Assembly: GCA_944321685.1 (NCBI GenBank) | Contig: CALUMH010000013.1 | Location: forward strand, 1-64,000 | Length of the DNA stretch: 64,000 bases | From: an uncultured Muribaculaceae bacterium | GTDB lineage: Bacteria; Bacteroidota; Bacteroidia; Bacteroidales; Muribaculaceae | Direction of reading: 5' to 3' | Shown here: positions 27,745 to 35,313 of the stretch, piece after piece | How positions within the stretch are numbered: position 1 is the first letter of the stretch | How the letters are laid out: the number at the start of each line of letters is the position of its first letter | Program-made: the position numbers and the translations under genes | Notes under the pieces: model-generated | Seen by the model: only the letters and a program-made list of their open reading frames with translations | Told to the model about the DNA's origin: nothing | The model's database searches: none

Positions 27745-27928
27745 CTGTCTCTATGTAAGAGACGGATGGGTGGTTGATTATGTTGATTTTCAGGCGGCTA
27801 TAAAAAGCAAATTAGTATGATTGCATTGTACTTTTTTGCATTGGGGCGATGTTGCTCGGTGGATTATGTTGAAATCCAATAATTTTGCGTATATTTGCGT
27901 TATTGATCCGTCTCTTACATAGAGACAG
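27745..27928. repeat. Perfect 23-bp inverted repeats flanking a 138-bp promoter segment (candidate invertible promoter)
   Basis: The sequence at 27745-27767 is repeated perfectly in inverted orientation at 27906-27928. Each arm contains GTCTCTATGTAAGAGAC, itself two inverted half-sites around a 5-bp centre, like a site-specific recombinase crossover site. The enclosed 138 bp hold a promoter-like TATATTTG pointing at the AraC gene that starts 44 bp beyond the right arm. They also contain two direct copies of GATTATGTTGA, at 27776-27786 and 27862-27872. This arrangement is that of known Bacteroidales invertible promoters. The alternative is a pair of operator sites for the AraC protein. No recombinase gene is in the window. 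Confidence 0.7.
27868..27897 (+). promoter_or_regulatory. Promoter inside the inverted-repeat segment, directed at the AraC gene
   Basis: GTTG at 27868-27871 and TATATTTG at 27890-27897 are 18 bp apart. Transcription would start in or just before the right inverted repeat, so the leader RNA could fold into the GTCTCT/AGAGAC hairpin. Confidence 0.55.
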
Positions 27929-27971
27929 GTTTGTAATATACCGTAACATAACACTATAAAAGCCTAAACCC

Positions 27972-28847
27972 ATGAATAAAGTAATAACGGAAATAACCCC
28001 ATTGTCAAATGAAGATTGTTTTTATTTAGTTGACAGGTATAAAGACAGGTTTACATATCCGCTGCATAAGCATGACGAGATAGAACTCAATTTTGTACAA
28101 AAATGTGCCGGAGCACGTCGTGTGGTGGGCGACTCGATTGAGGAACTGGGGGAATATGACCTTGCTATCATCGGCAGCGGCCTTGAACACGTGTGGGAGC
28201 AAGGTGATTGCAACACTAGTCCCATAAGGGAAATCACGTTGCAGTTTTCACCCGAACTTTTCGGTGAAAATTTCTTGAACAAAAAGCAGCTGAAAAGTGT
28301 GCACTCCATGCTCGACAATGCCAAGTATGGCATAGCATTCGATATGCCTGCCATTATGAAAGTATATGGGATGCTCGATGAGATTACCCGGCTGCAATCG
28401 GGATTTTATCGCGTGATGAAAATTTTGTCGATATTGTATGAATTGTCAATCGACAGTAATTACCACTTATTGTCGAGCAGTTCGTTTTCTCATATCAAGG
28501 TGAGTGCCGACAGCCGCCGAGTGCAAAAAGTGGAAGAATATATCAACGAGCATTACAGTGCTGACATACGGTTGCAGACGCTATCCGACCTTGTCGGCAT
28601 GACACCGACCGCATTCAGCCGCTTTTTCAAGTTGCGGACGGGCAAGACTATATCGGAGTACATAATCGATATACGCCTTGGGATTGCGTCTCGCAAGCTC
28701 GTTGATACCACCATGTCGATATCTGAGATATGTTATGACTGCGGTTTTAACAATGTGTCGAATTTCAACCGCATCTTCAAGCGTAAGAAAGGGGTGTCGC
28801 CCAAGTCGTTCCGCGAAAACTACCGCAAGCACAAGGTGATAATTTGA
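27972..28847 (+). CDS. AraC family transcriptional regulator (possibly phase-variable)
   Basis: A 291-residue regulator with an N-terminal cupin-type domain (FTYPLHKHDEIELNFV near residues 28-45, then the H..W segment GSGLEHVWEQGD) and a C-terminal AraC DNA-binding domain (about 185-287). The latter's two helix-turn-helix units are LQTLSDLVGMTPTAFSRFFK and MSISEICYDCGFNNVSNFNR, and the closing signature is KRKKGVSPKSFREN. The cupin with HxH suggests sugar sensing, as in regulators of polysaccharide loci. It lies behind a candidate invertible promoter. Its last 77 bp plus 3 bp are duplicated 1.4 kb downstream. The GH5 and esterase genes further on are plausible targets. Confidence 0.9.
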   Translation: MNKVITEITPLSNEDCFYLVDRYKDRFTYPLHKHDEIELNFVQKCAGARRVVGDSIEELGEYDLAIIGSGLEHVWEQGDCNTSPIREITLQFSPELFGENFLNKKQLKSVHSMLDNAKYGIAFDMPAIMKVYGMLDEITRLQSGFYRVMKILSILYELSIDSNYHLLSSSSFSHIKVSADSRRVQKVEEYINEHYSADIRLQTLSDLVGMTPTAFSRFFKLRTGKTISEYIIDIRLGIASRKLVDTTMSISEICYDCGFNNVSNFNRIFKRKKGVSPKSFRENYRKHKVII

Positions 28848-28850
28848 TAC
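28771..28850 (+). repeat. 80-bp direct repeat, copy 1 (3' end of AraC gene)
   Basis: The last 77 bp of the AraC gene plus 3 bp downstream recur at 30175-30254 in the same orientation with 79 of 80 positions identical; the difference is T at 28783 against C at 30187. The two copies bracket the DUF1016 nuclease gene. Confidence 0.95.
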
Positions 28851-28899
28851 CGTATCACTAATGGAAAAGTGCCTATTTCGGCACTAATAGTTGGAGATT

Positions 28900-30051
28900 T
28901 TAACTTTGGGGAAAGTTTTTATCATTCAAATAATAATTGCAGAACTCATTGAGTAGTTTTTGCATCTGCTCTTGTGGCATGAGAATACGTTTGTATTCTG
29001 CTATCATTGTTGGGCTCATGCTTCTGCTTAAAGCATATTCCACTACCATTCGGTCGGCTTCCGGACATAATATAATACCGATTGAAGGATTCTCATTGGA
29101 ACGTTTTACATCACGGTCCAATGCTTCCAAATAGAATTCCAATTGCCCGAGGTCTTTGGGGTGGAATTTGCTTTTTTTCAGTTCCACCGCAACAAGAGCC
29201 TGTAAACCTCTATGAAAAAAAAGAAGGTCGGCTTTAAAGGTGGAGGCTCCTACATTTAGTCTGTATTCTTGGTCAACAAATAAGAAATCTTTTCCAAGTT
29301 CAAGGATGAATTGTTTCATATGTTCTAAGATACTATTTTTGAGTTTTGTTTCACTGTGTTTTTGTGGTAGCCCCAAGAAGTCTAAGTAGAGTTTGTCTTT
29401 GAATATTACAGGAGATTGGGGATAAGTTTGTAACATTCCTTTTGACAAATTGTTATTATTGCCAAGTAAAGATGTGTAAGTATGATTCGATACGCAGCGC
29501 CGCAGCTCTTGATGTGTTAATTGATGTTTATTTGCGTATAAAATGTAAAATAATCGTTCCTCATTGTCGTGGCATCGGTTTAAGATTTCGTAATGATTTG
29601 AGAGTGATGTTAGTTTTAGGATATTGGGGAATTGTCCAGACGGCATTTGGACAGTTTGGGGCTCTGTTGATTGTTCGTTCGTTTTTGCCAAATTGTCGGG
29701 CAATGGTGTGGTGACATCTTGTAAGGATTTGTGTGGCAGGTATGTTTTCATGGTGGATATGAATCTGTCGGAAGAGTATTCATCATAAAGCATTATCATA
29801 TTGTATATGTTACTGCGGCTGAATCCTTTGATGTCGGGATAACGTGAGCGAATAAATTCTGATAATTGCTTCACAACTTTACTGCCCCACTCTTCGCTTT
29901 TCAGTTTTTGTGATACATATTTCCCTACTTGCCATGCAGTAAACAACATTGCCTCGTTGACGGCTTTTGACGCGAAACTGCGATGTTGCTGTATGATGTT
30001 GATAATATCCAAGAATTGTTGCTCTTGAAGAATTATAATATTTTTATTCAT
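28900..30051 (-). CDS. DUF1016 (YhcG-type) PD-(D/E)XK nuclease domain protein
   Basis: A 383-residue cytoplasmic protein. The N-terminal helical domain (about 1-170, with AWQVGKYVSQKLKSEEWGSKVV and GFSRSNIYNM) and the C-terminal nuclease domain (about 215-360) are those of the YhcG family. The nuclease core shows KADLLFFHRGLQALVAVELKK near residues 274-294, giving D, E and K of the PD-(D/E)XK fold, followed by GQLEFYLEALD. Such genes are often found with restriction systems or in mobile islands, and a role in DNA processing or phage defence is suspected but unproven. Here it stands alone on the opposite strand, exactly between two copies of the AraC 3' end, which points to insertion by recombination. 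Confidence 0.88.
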   Translation of the reverse strand: MNKNIIILQEQQFLDIINIIQQHRSFASKAVNEAMLFTAWQVGKYVSQKLKSEEWGSKVVKQLSEFIRSRYPDIKGFSRSNIYNMIMLYDEYSSDRFISTMKTYLPHKSLQDVTTPLPDNLAKTNEQSTEPQTVQMPSGQFPNILKLTSLSNHYEILNRCHDNEERLFYILYANKHQLTHQELRRCVSNHTYTSLLGNNNNLSKGMLQTYPQSPVIFKDKLYLDFLGLPQKHSETKLKNSILEHMKQFILELGKDFLFVDQEYRLNVGASTFKADLLFFHRGLQALVAVELKKSKFHPKDLGQLEFYLEALDRDVKRSNENPSIGIILCPEADRMVVEYALSRSMSPTMIAEYKRILMPQEQMQKLLNEFCNYYLNDKNFPQS

Positions 30052-30091
30052 AAGAATACGTATTGTTTGATTGGTAAAAGAATGTGTTATG

Positions 30092-30099
30092 CAAAAATA
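30092..30099 (-). promoter_or_regulatory. -7 element for the DUF1016 gene
   Basis: TATTTTTG on the minus strand fits TAnnTTTG and lies 40 bp upstream of the start codon at 30051. No exact -33 is present. It lies inside the segment bracketed by the direct repeats, so the gene carries its own promoter. Confidence 0.45.
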
Positions 30100-30167
30100 C
30101 GAAATTATATTTCATGTAAAATTATTGTTCGTTTAATAATGAAACCGCAGATTAAACATTGGAAGAA

Positions 30168-30254
30168 ATGAAAAGCATCTTCAAGCGCAAGAAAGGGGTG
30201 TCGCCCAAGTCGTTCCGCGAAAACTACCGCAAGCACAAGGTGATAATTTGATAC
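30168..30254 (+). pseudogene. Orphan duplicate of the AraC gene 3' end (direct repeat copy 2)
   Basis: From an in-frame ATG at 30168 the sequence reads 27 codons ending KHKVII and a stop at 30249-30251, the same C-terminus as the AraC regulator upstream. The 80 bp at 30175-30254 match 28771-28850 with one mismatch. It is too short to be a functional protein. It is either the footprint of an integration that restored the gene end or the remnant of a tandem AraC copy. Confidence 0.85.
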
Positions 30255-30313
30255 TATTTTGTCAGAGTTTGACACTATTGTGTGCTTTGTGATGAGATTT
30301 AGTCGGCATAAAT

Positions 30314-30321
30314 TATATTTG
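30314..30321 (+). promoter_or_regulatory. -7 element for the GH5 gene
   Basis: TATATTTG matches TAnnTTTG 37 bp before the start at 30359. A TTTG at 30286-30289 is 24 bp upstream, farther than the usual 19-21, so activation by a regulator may be needed. The rest of the 307-bp gap upstream holds the duplicated AraC end and the DUF1016 promoter. Confidence 0.45.
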
Positions 30322-30358
30322 TGATAGAAATTACATAAACCAAATATAGTTTTTACCG

Positions 30359-31360
30359 ATGAAAAAGTTTTTTTTGATTTGTGCCGCAGCAGTGGCATCA
30401 GTGTTGTTTTATTCATGCACACAGCAACGTCCTGAACAGGAAACACAACCTGCCGAAGAACCGACTCCGGTAGAGCGTCATGGGGCGTTGTCGGTGCAAG
30501 GGCGTTATCTTGTCGATGGTAATGGCGAGAAAGTGCAGTTGCGAGGGGTTAGTTTCGGTTGGCATAACTGGTGGCATCGTTTTTTCAACGAGGCTGCTGT
30601 GACTAAGATGGCCAAGGAGTGGCGGGCTACGGTGGTACGTTGCTCCATAGGGCTTGACCTTGATGACAATTGTTATGACAAAAATCCAGAGTTGGCTTAT
30701 GCCACAGTCGATAGCATGGTGAATGCGGCGGTGAAGAATGGTATTTACATCATAGTCGATTTCCACAGTCACAAAAACAATTTGCCGCTTGCAAAGGAAT
30801 TCTTCGGTGTGGTGTCGAAGAAATACGGCAATATTCCAAACATAATTTATGAAATATGGAACGAGCCGCTTGAAGTTGAATGGGCTGAAACAAAGTCTTA
30901 TTCCGAGGAAGTTATTCCTGTAATCCGTGCCAATGCTCCCGATGCCGTGGTGATAGTTCCCACGCCGCGTTGGGATCAGGAGGTGGACAAGGCTGCCGAT
31001 GACCCGATAACCAAATTCGACAATCTTGTGTATGCCCTGCATCACTATTCGGCTACGCACAAGGAGTATTTGCTTGACAAGGCAAAATATGCAGTGGACA
31101 AGGGATTGCCGCTGTTTATCTCAGAGTCGGGCGCGATGCTCCACACCGGTGACGGTATTCTTGATATGAATTCATGGGAGGCTTGGCTCGATTTTGCAAA
31201 GGAAAACTCGATAAGTTGGATTGCATGGTCGGTTTCCGATAAAGAAGAGACTTGCTCAATGCTCGTACCGGGAACTCCGGCCGACGGTAGCCAATGGAGC
31301 GAGGAGTATATAAAACCATGGGGTGTGCTTGTGCGCCATTATTTGCAAACCGAACGATAG
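30359..31360 (+). CDS. GH5 family glycanase (endoglucanase-like), lipoprotein
   Basis: A 333-residue lipoprotein. The signal peptide ends in the lipobox LFYSC with the acylated Cys at residue 20, followed by a Glu/Pro/Gln-rich linker. The catalytic barrel (about 50-325) contains LRGVSFGWHNWW, the acid/base Glu in IIYEIWNEPLEV (near residue 167) and the nucleophile Glu in LFISESGAM (near residue 256), as in clan GH-A family 5 enzymes acting on beta-1,4-glucans, mannans or related polymers. The closest resemblance is to cellulase-type GH5. It is followed 4 bp later by an esterase gene, making a two-gene polysaccharide-degradation unit. Attachment should be to the outer membrane. Confidence 0.88.
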   Translation: MKKFFLICAAAVASVLFYSCTQQRPEQETQPAEEPTPVERHGALSVQGRYLVDGNGEKVQLRGVSFGWHNWWHRFFNEAAVTKMAKEWRATVVRCSIGLDLDDNCYDKNPELAYATVDSMVNAAVKNGIYIIVDFHSHKNNLPLAKEFFGVVSKKYGNIPNIIYEIWNEPLEVEWAETKSYSEEVIPVIRANAPDAVVIVPTPRWDQEVDKAADDPITKFDNLVYALHHYSATHKEYLLDKAKYAVDKGLPLFISESGAMLHTGDGILDMNSWEAWLDFAKENSISWIAWSVSDKEETCSMLVPGTPADGSQWSEEYIKPWGVLVRHYLQTER

Positions 31361-31364
31361 AATC

Positions 31365-32792
31365 ATGAGCCAGTTGAAGATATTATTCACAGCCGCCTTG
31401 GTTATGTGTGCCATGTCGGTTGATGCCTCAGTGACTTTGCCCGACATAATAGGCCGTGGAATGGTGCTTCAGCAAAATTCCAATGCACGCTTGTGGGGAT
31501 GGAGCGATGCCGGTGCAACAGTAAAAGTAACCACATCGTGGAATGAAGCGAACTATGAAGTGAGAGCCGATGAGCAAGGCAAGTGGAGTGTGGCTGTTGC
31601 CACTCCGACGGCTTCGTATGACAAATACTCGGTAACCATTGCCGATGCCGACGGCGTGGTGGCAATCGACGATGTTCTTGTGGGCGAAGTGTGGTTCTGC
31701 TCGGGGCAATCCAATATGGAAATGCCGCTTAACGGCTTTTGGACGCAGCCGGTGGAAGGTAGTGCGCAAGCCATTGCATATTCAGGGCAATACCGCGGTA
31801 AAATCAGGATGGCAACTATTGCAAAAACTGCTGCCGTCACCCCGGCCGATAATGTGCAGGGTGAATGGAAAGATAGTTGTCCGGCCAATGCCCGTTGGTT
31901 CAGCGCGGTGGGATATTATTTTGCTGTTGCGCTTAACAATCTGCTCGATGTGCCGGTGGGCATAATCAATTGCAGTTGGGGCGGAAGCCATGTCGAGGGG
32001 TGGTTGCCTCGTGAAGAGTTGGTAAAATATGATGATGTTGACTTGACGCAAGCTGGGAACAAGGCTGTGCGTGAATGGGATCAACCCATGATAATGTATA
32101 ACGGTATGTTGCACCCGCTAATCGGCTATACGGTAAAAGGCTTTTTGTGGAATCAAGGGGAGAGCAATATCAACCAACATGAAACCTATCCGCAGCGCCT
32201 TGCACGCATGGTGGAGATATGGCGCGACTTGTGGGGGCAAGGTGAATTACCGTTCTACAGTGTGGAGGTTCCGCCTTATTCCTACGGCGACGTTAACGGC
32301 ATAAACGGTGCGTTGCTTCGTGAAGCACAACATAAGGCAATGGCATTGACTCCGAATAGCGGTATCGTATGTACGAGCGACCTGTCGAAACCTTATGAAG
32401 CCGAAGATATTCATGCCTGCATGAAGCAGCCGATAGGGGAGCGATTGGCTTGGATGGCGGCAGTGCGTACATATGGCATCGAGGGGATAATGTGCGACAG
32501 TCCCACTTTCGACAGTATGGAAGTGGATGGTAACAGTGCTTTGTTGCATTTCAATAATGCCGATGGCGGGTTTACTCCTAACCGCAATCTGCAAGGTTTT
32601 GAAGTTGCCGGAGATGACGGCGTGTTTTACGAGGCCGATGCCGTAGCCATTGATCGCGATATTCGCATTACCTGCGACAATGTAAGCCGTATTGCCGAGG
32701 TGCGCTATTGCTTCCGCAACTGGATGCCCGGCAAGGTGCACAGTACCGATTGGCTGCCACTTGTTCCGTTCCGCGCGAAATCCGCACGGTAA
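31365..32792 (+). CDS. Sialate O-acetylesterase-like SGNH esterase
   Basis: A 475-residue exported esterase from the start at 31365, 4 bp after the GH5 gene. A longer frame from 31323 overlaps that gene and lacks a signal sequence at its front. A signal peptide ending near VDAS is followed by a beta-sandwich and the SGNH hydrolase domain: block I WFCSGQSNMEMP (nucleophile Ser near residue 116), block II NCSWGGSHVEGW, block III FLWNQGESNI and a C-terminal His in EDIHACMKQPIGERLAW. The family removes O-acetyl groups from sialic acids but in plant-polysaccharide loci also deacetylates xylan or other glycans. The pairing with GH5 favours an acetylated polysaccharide substrate. Confidence 0.88.
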   Translation: MSQLKILFTAALVMCAMSVDASVTLPDIIGRGMVLQQNSNARLWGWSDAGATVKVTTSWNEANYEVRADEQGKWSVAVATPTASYDKYSVTIADADGVVAIDDVLVGEVWFCSGQSNMEMPLNGFWTQPVEGSAQAIAYSGQYRGKIRMATIAKTAAVTPADNVQGEWKDSCPANARWFSAVGYYFAVALNNLLDVPVGIINCSWGGSHVEGWLPREELVKYDDVDLTQAGNKAVREWDQPMIMYNGMLHPLIGYTVKGFLWNQGESNINQHETYPQRLARMVEIWRDLWGQGELPFYSVEVPPYSYGDVNGINGALLREAQHKAMALTPNSGIVCTSDLSKPYEAEDIHACMKQPIGERLAWMAAVRTYGIEGIMCDSPTFDSMEVDGNSALLHFNNADGGFTPNRNLQGFEVAGDDGVFYEADAVAIDRDIRITCDNVSRIAEVRYCFRNWMPGKVHSTDWLPLVPFRAKSAR

Positions 32793-32812
32793 ACCAAAGG
32801 CAGAATGTGACA

Positions 32813-32854
32813 AAAAACAGTAGAGGCGCAAAATTTTGCGCCTCTACTGTTTTT
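32813..32854. terminator. Perfect 42-bp palindrome, bidirectional terminator
   Basis: Two 21-bp arms meet at 32833/32834 without a spacer, centred on GCGCAAAATTTTGCGC and flanked by A5 and T5 tracts. It lies between the convergent esterase gene and the GTPase lipoprotein gene and includes two bases of the latter's stop codon. Flanking TGTGACAAAA and GCGACAC resemble the ends of the palindromic repeats at 13921 and 50672. Confidence 0.85.
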
Positions 32855-35309
32855 ATAGCGACACGTTACGTTGGTTTAGCAGGTCGGAGAACAGGCGGCG
32901 AAGGCCGACTTTGTTGCTTGAGATGGCACTTACGGCATAGAAATGGACTTCGTTGAATGATGCCCGTGCCGAGTTGACGAGGTTAGTAAGCCCCAATTCA
33001 GCACTTATGAACTGTTCCACACCGGCTTCGTCGGGCGTCAAGCTGTAACCGCAGGCTTGCAAGTAACCCATATCGGCTTTGGCGCATACAAAGTTGAAAT
33101 CAATCTTGCTCGATTTTCTGCCCACGGTTTCAAGTATATCTTTCAGTACCGAGAACGAACTTTCCACCTTATATTTTTCACCCGATGCGTTTTGTTGTGC
33201 CCATGCCGTAAAGCGAGGGCTTGCCGGAGTGCCGAATGTGTCGAGCATCGACGGGTCGATGATGAACACTATCGATTGCACATTGCGGTAAAATTCCATA
33301 GCCGTCTTGTGGCTGCTCGACCCTGCATTGAATTTCTCGCCTGCCACATCATAGAAGAACAAGTGATAGGGTAGTGGCCGCCGTTGGCTTGTCATTATAA
33401 GTTGCGTGGCACGATAGCGGTTGGCCACGTTAGTTTGGATGTCGTTACGGGCATCTATGCGGCGTTTCATGCTGTCGATGCGGGTATCGCTCGAAGAATC
33501 AATTTGGGTGAAACGTTCGGGATAAGATTGCATCAGTAGCGAAAGTCCGCTATACAGCAAATATGATTTTCCCGAGGAACGGTGCCCTACGAAACCTATA
33601 TGTACTTCAGTGCCAAATGAATGTGCTGTGTCCGAACCGATGTATTGTTTGCACTGGCGGCATCGTCTTGTGAGTTTTGCACGGCCGTTGAGCAACATTG
33701 TGGGCAGCGTCTCGCCTGTTTGCGGCGACCGTTGAGTAAACACGCCGTATATTCCAGGTTGCAACCTCACGGGATGGGTGCGGCCTCCCACCACATAATC
33801 GGGTGTGGCAGTGGATCCGCACACCGGGCATGGACGACGAATGCTGTAGATGCGTGTGATTATAAATTCAATGCCGTTGAGCAACATATTTATAATTATC
33901 ACCACAAGGGCAAAAGCAAGGAACAGCACCATTGGAGTGGCAAAAGCTACAAGCAGTACATCCCAGTATTTCGAGAATATTTCAAGCCCCCAATTGAGCA
34001 TATTGGCACTTTGCATAACATTAAATCCCCAATCGACAAGCATCTTGCCGGTATCGGATATTTCATCAGACCAGCCCACTATCAAACCGCCTATTATGGT
34101 GGGCAGGCAACCCATGCCCTCTTTGCCCAGCAATGCCAGTATGCCGCCTACAAGACAAATCCAGCCTACTACCACCAATGCCCATAACAGGAACCTGACT
34201 ATCCACAGCACAGCCCATATGGCTCCGCCCACAATCAGTATTACCAAAATGGATGCTGCAAATGCCGCAATGGCCAGCAGTATCATGCTGCCCACTTTCA
34301 GGTATGGTTCGGGATTGTACATCCACAGGCGTTTCATGCCGTTGGCCTGGACGTGCCCCGAGAAATTGGCAAAGACAGGTTCTCGCAGCAGGTAAAGCAC
34401 CACTGCCGTGCCGAGTGCCGTGCACACTATTAGTATAATGAACAGCACATTGTCGGGCGAGCCGGCATTGCTGATGCGCCTTGCCCTTACATCGTTGATA
34501 AAATTGTCCACGATGGGAATATGCACGTAGGTCTTTGCTTCAAATTTGGAAGGAGCTACTGCAAGTGTATCGGCAAGTTCGGCTTTGGAATAATAAGTGA
34601 AACTCCTGCGGACTATCGATTGTGTGCGGCGGTTTTTCTTTGTGACACGTTCGGTCCAGTTGCCGAGCAGGTCGTCAAATTTGTAACTGTAAGTGAACAG
34701 TTCGGCTGCACCGCCTTTTACCGAGGCATCGGTCACTTCTTCCGTCACCGGCAAACCTGTAACAGTGTCACATTCAATGTTTCTGATCTCTTTTTCGCTT
34801 GTCATGCTCACTTGAGCCAGTTTGCCATTGGGCGCATATACATATTTGTAATTCGATACAGTTGAGTCGGCACTATAACTCTTTTCTCCGATTATTTTCC
34901 CGAGATCGTTATAAGAATATTCTTTGAGCCACTTGCTACCGTTTTTGTCATACGAAAAGCTCTCTTTTACAAGGTCGCCAAATTTGTTGAACTCGGGAAT
35001 GTAGTTTGCGCTGTCTTTGCGGCTGATATCGGCAATGCGTCCGTTTTCGTCGTATGTCATCAGGTTGGCCACAGTGTCATTCCCACTTATCAACTGTTGC
35101 AATGTCATGCGCCCTTGCTTGTCGAAACAGATGTTTTTTGTGTAATAGAGTCTGTATCGGCTGTCGAGGTATTTTTCGGTTATGCACTTTACGTTGCCTT
35201 CGATGTTGTATGCCTCACGGGTATAAGGCGTATATCTTGCCGTTTCGTCTTTGCATGAGACAAAAATCATGGCAACCAATGCCGGTAATATGAGTTTGAG
35301 CAGTTTCAT
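32853..35309 (-). CDS. Lipoprotein with YD-like repeats, transmembrane segments and C-terminal GTPase domain
   Basis: An 818-residue multidomain protein, last gene of the chaperone-GTPase operon. A lipobox FVSC places the acylated Cys at residue 19. Residues about 30-250 carry YD/RHS-like repeats (FDKQGRMT, YDENGRIAD, YNDLGKIIGE, YAPNGKLAQ) that should lie outside the cytoplasm. Several hydrophobic segments follow between about 285 and 480. A zinc-ribbon-like CPVCGS...CRQCK stretch (about 490-560) leads into a P-loop GTPase-like domain with Walker A GHRSSGKS (about 575-582), switch motif FYDVAGE (about 650) and a base-recognition-like CAKAD (about 742). It resembles the computationally defined double-GTPase 2 type (from memory). 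It could pass an envelope signal to the cytoplasm. It begins 4 bp after the GTPase-associated protein gene. Confidence 0.72.
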   Translation of the reverse strand: MKLLKLILPALVAMIFVSCKDETARYTPYTREAYNIEGNVKCITEKYLDSRYRLYYTKNICFDKQGRMTLQQLISGNDTVANLMTYDENGRIADISRKDSANYIPEFNKFGDLVKESFSYDKNGSKWLKEYSYNDLGKIIGEKSYSADSTVSNYKYVYAPNGKLAQVSMTSEKEIRNIECDTVTGLPVTEEVTDASVKGGAAELFTYSYKFDDLLGNWTERVTKKNRRTQSIVRRSFTYYSKAELADTLAVAPSKFEAKTYVHIPIVDNFINDVRARRISNAGSPDNVLFIILIVCTALGTAVVLYLLREPVFANFSGHVQANGMKRLWMYNPEPYLKVGSMILLAIAAFAASILVILIVGGAIWAVLWIVRFLLWALVVVGWICLVGGILALLGKEGMGCLPTIIGGLIVGWSDEISDTGKMLVDWGFNVMQSANMLNWGLEIFSKYWDVLLVAFATPMVLFLAFALVVIIINMLLNGIEFIITRIYSIRRPCPVCGSTATPDYVVGGRTHPVRLQPGIYGVFTQRSPQTGETLPTMLLNGRAKLTRRCRQCKQYIGSDTAHSFGTEVHIGFVGHRSSGKSYLLYSGLSLLMQSYPERFTQIDSSSDTRIDSMKRRIDARNDIQTNVANRYRATQLIMTSQRRPLPYHLFFYDVAGEKFNAGSSSHKTAMEFYRNVQSIVFIIDPSMLDTFGTPASPRFTAWAQQNASGEKYKVESSFSVLKDILETVGRKSSKIDFNFVCAKADMGYLQACGYSLTPDEAGVEQFISAELGLTNLVNSARASFNEVHFYAVSAISSNKVGLRRLFSDLLNQRNVSL

Positions 35310-35313
35310 TCGT

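Noticed and set aside
27745..27767. Resemblance of the left inverted repeat to the Tn5/IS50 end (both begin CTGTCTCT)
   Set aside because: The match stops after eight bases, there is no transposase, and the repeat has its own internal symmetry. It is therefore neither a transposon end nor a library adapter remnant.
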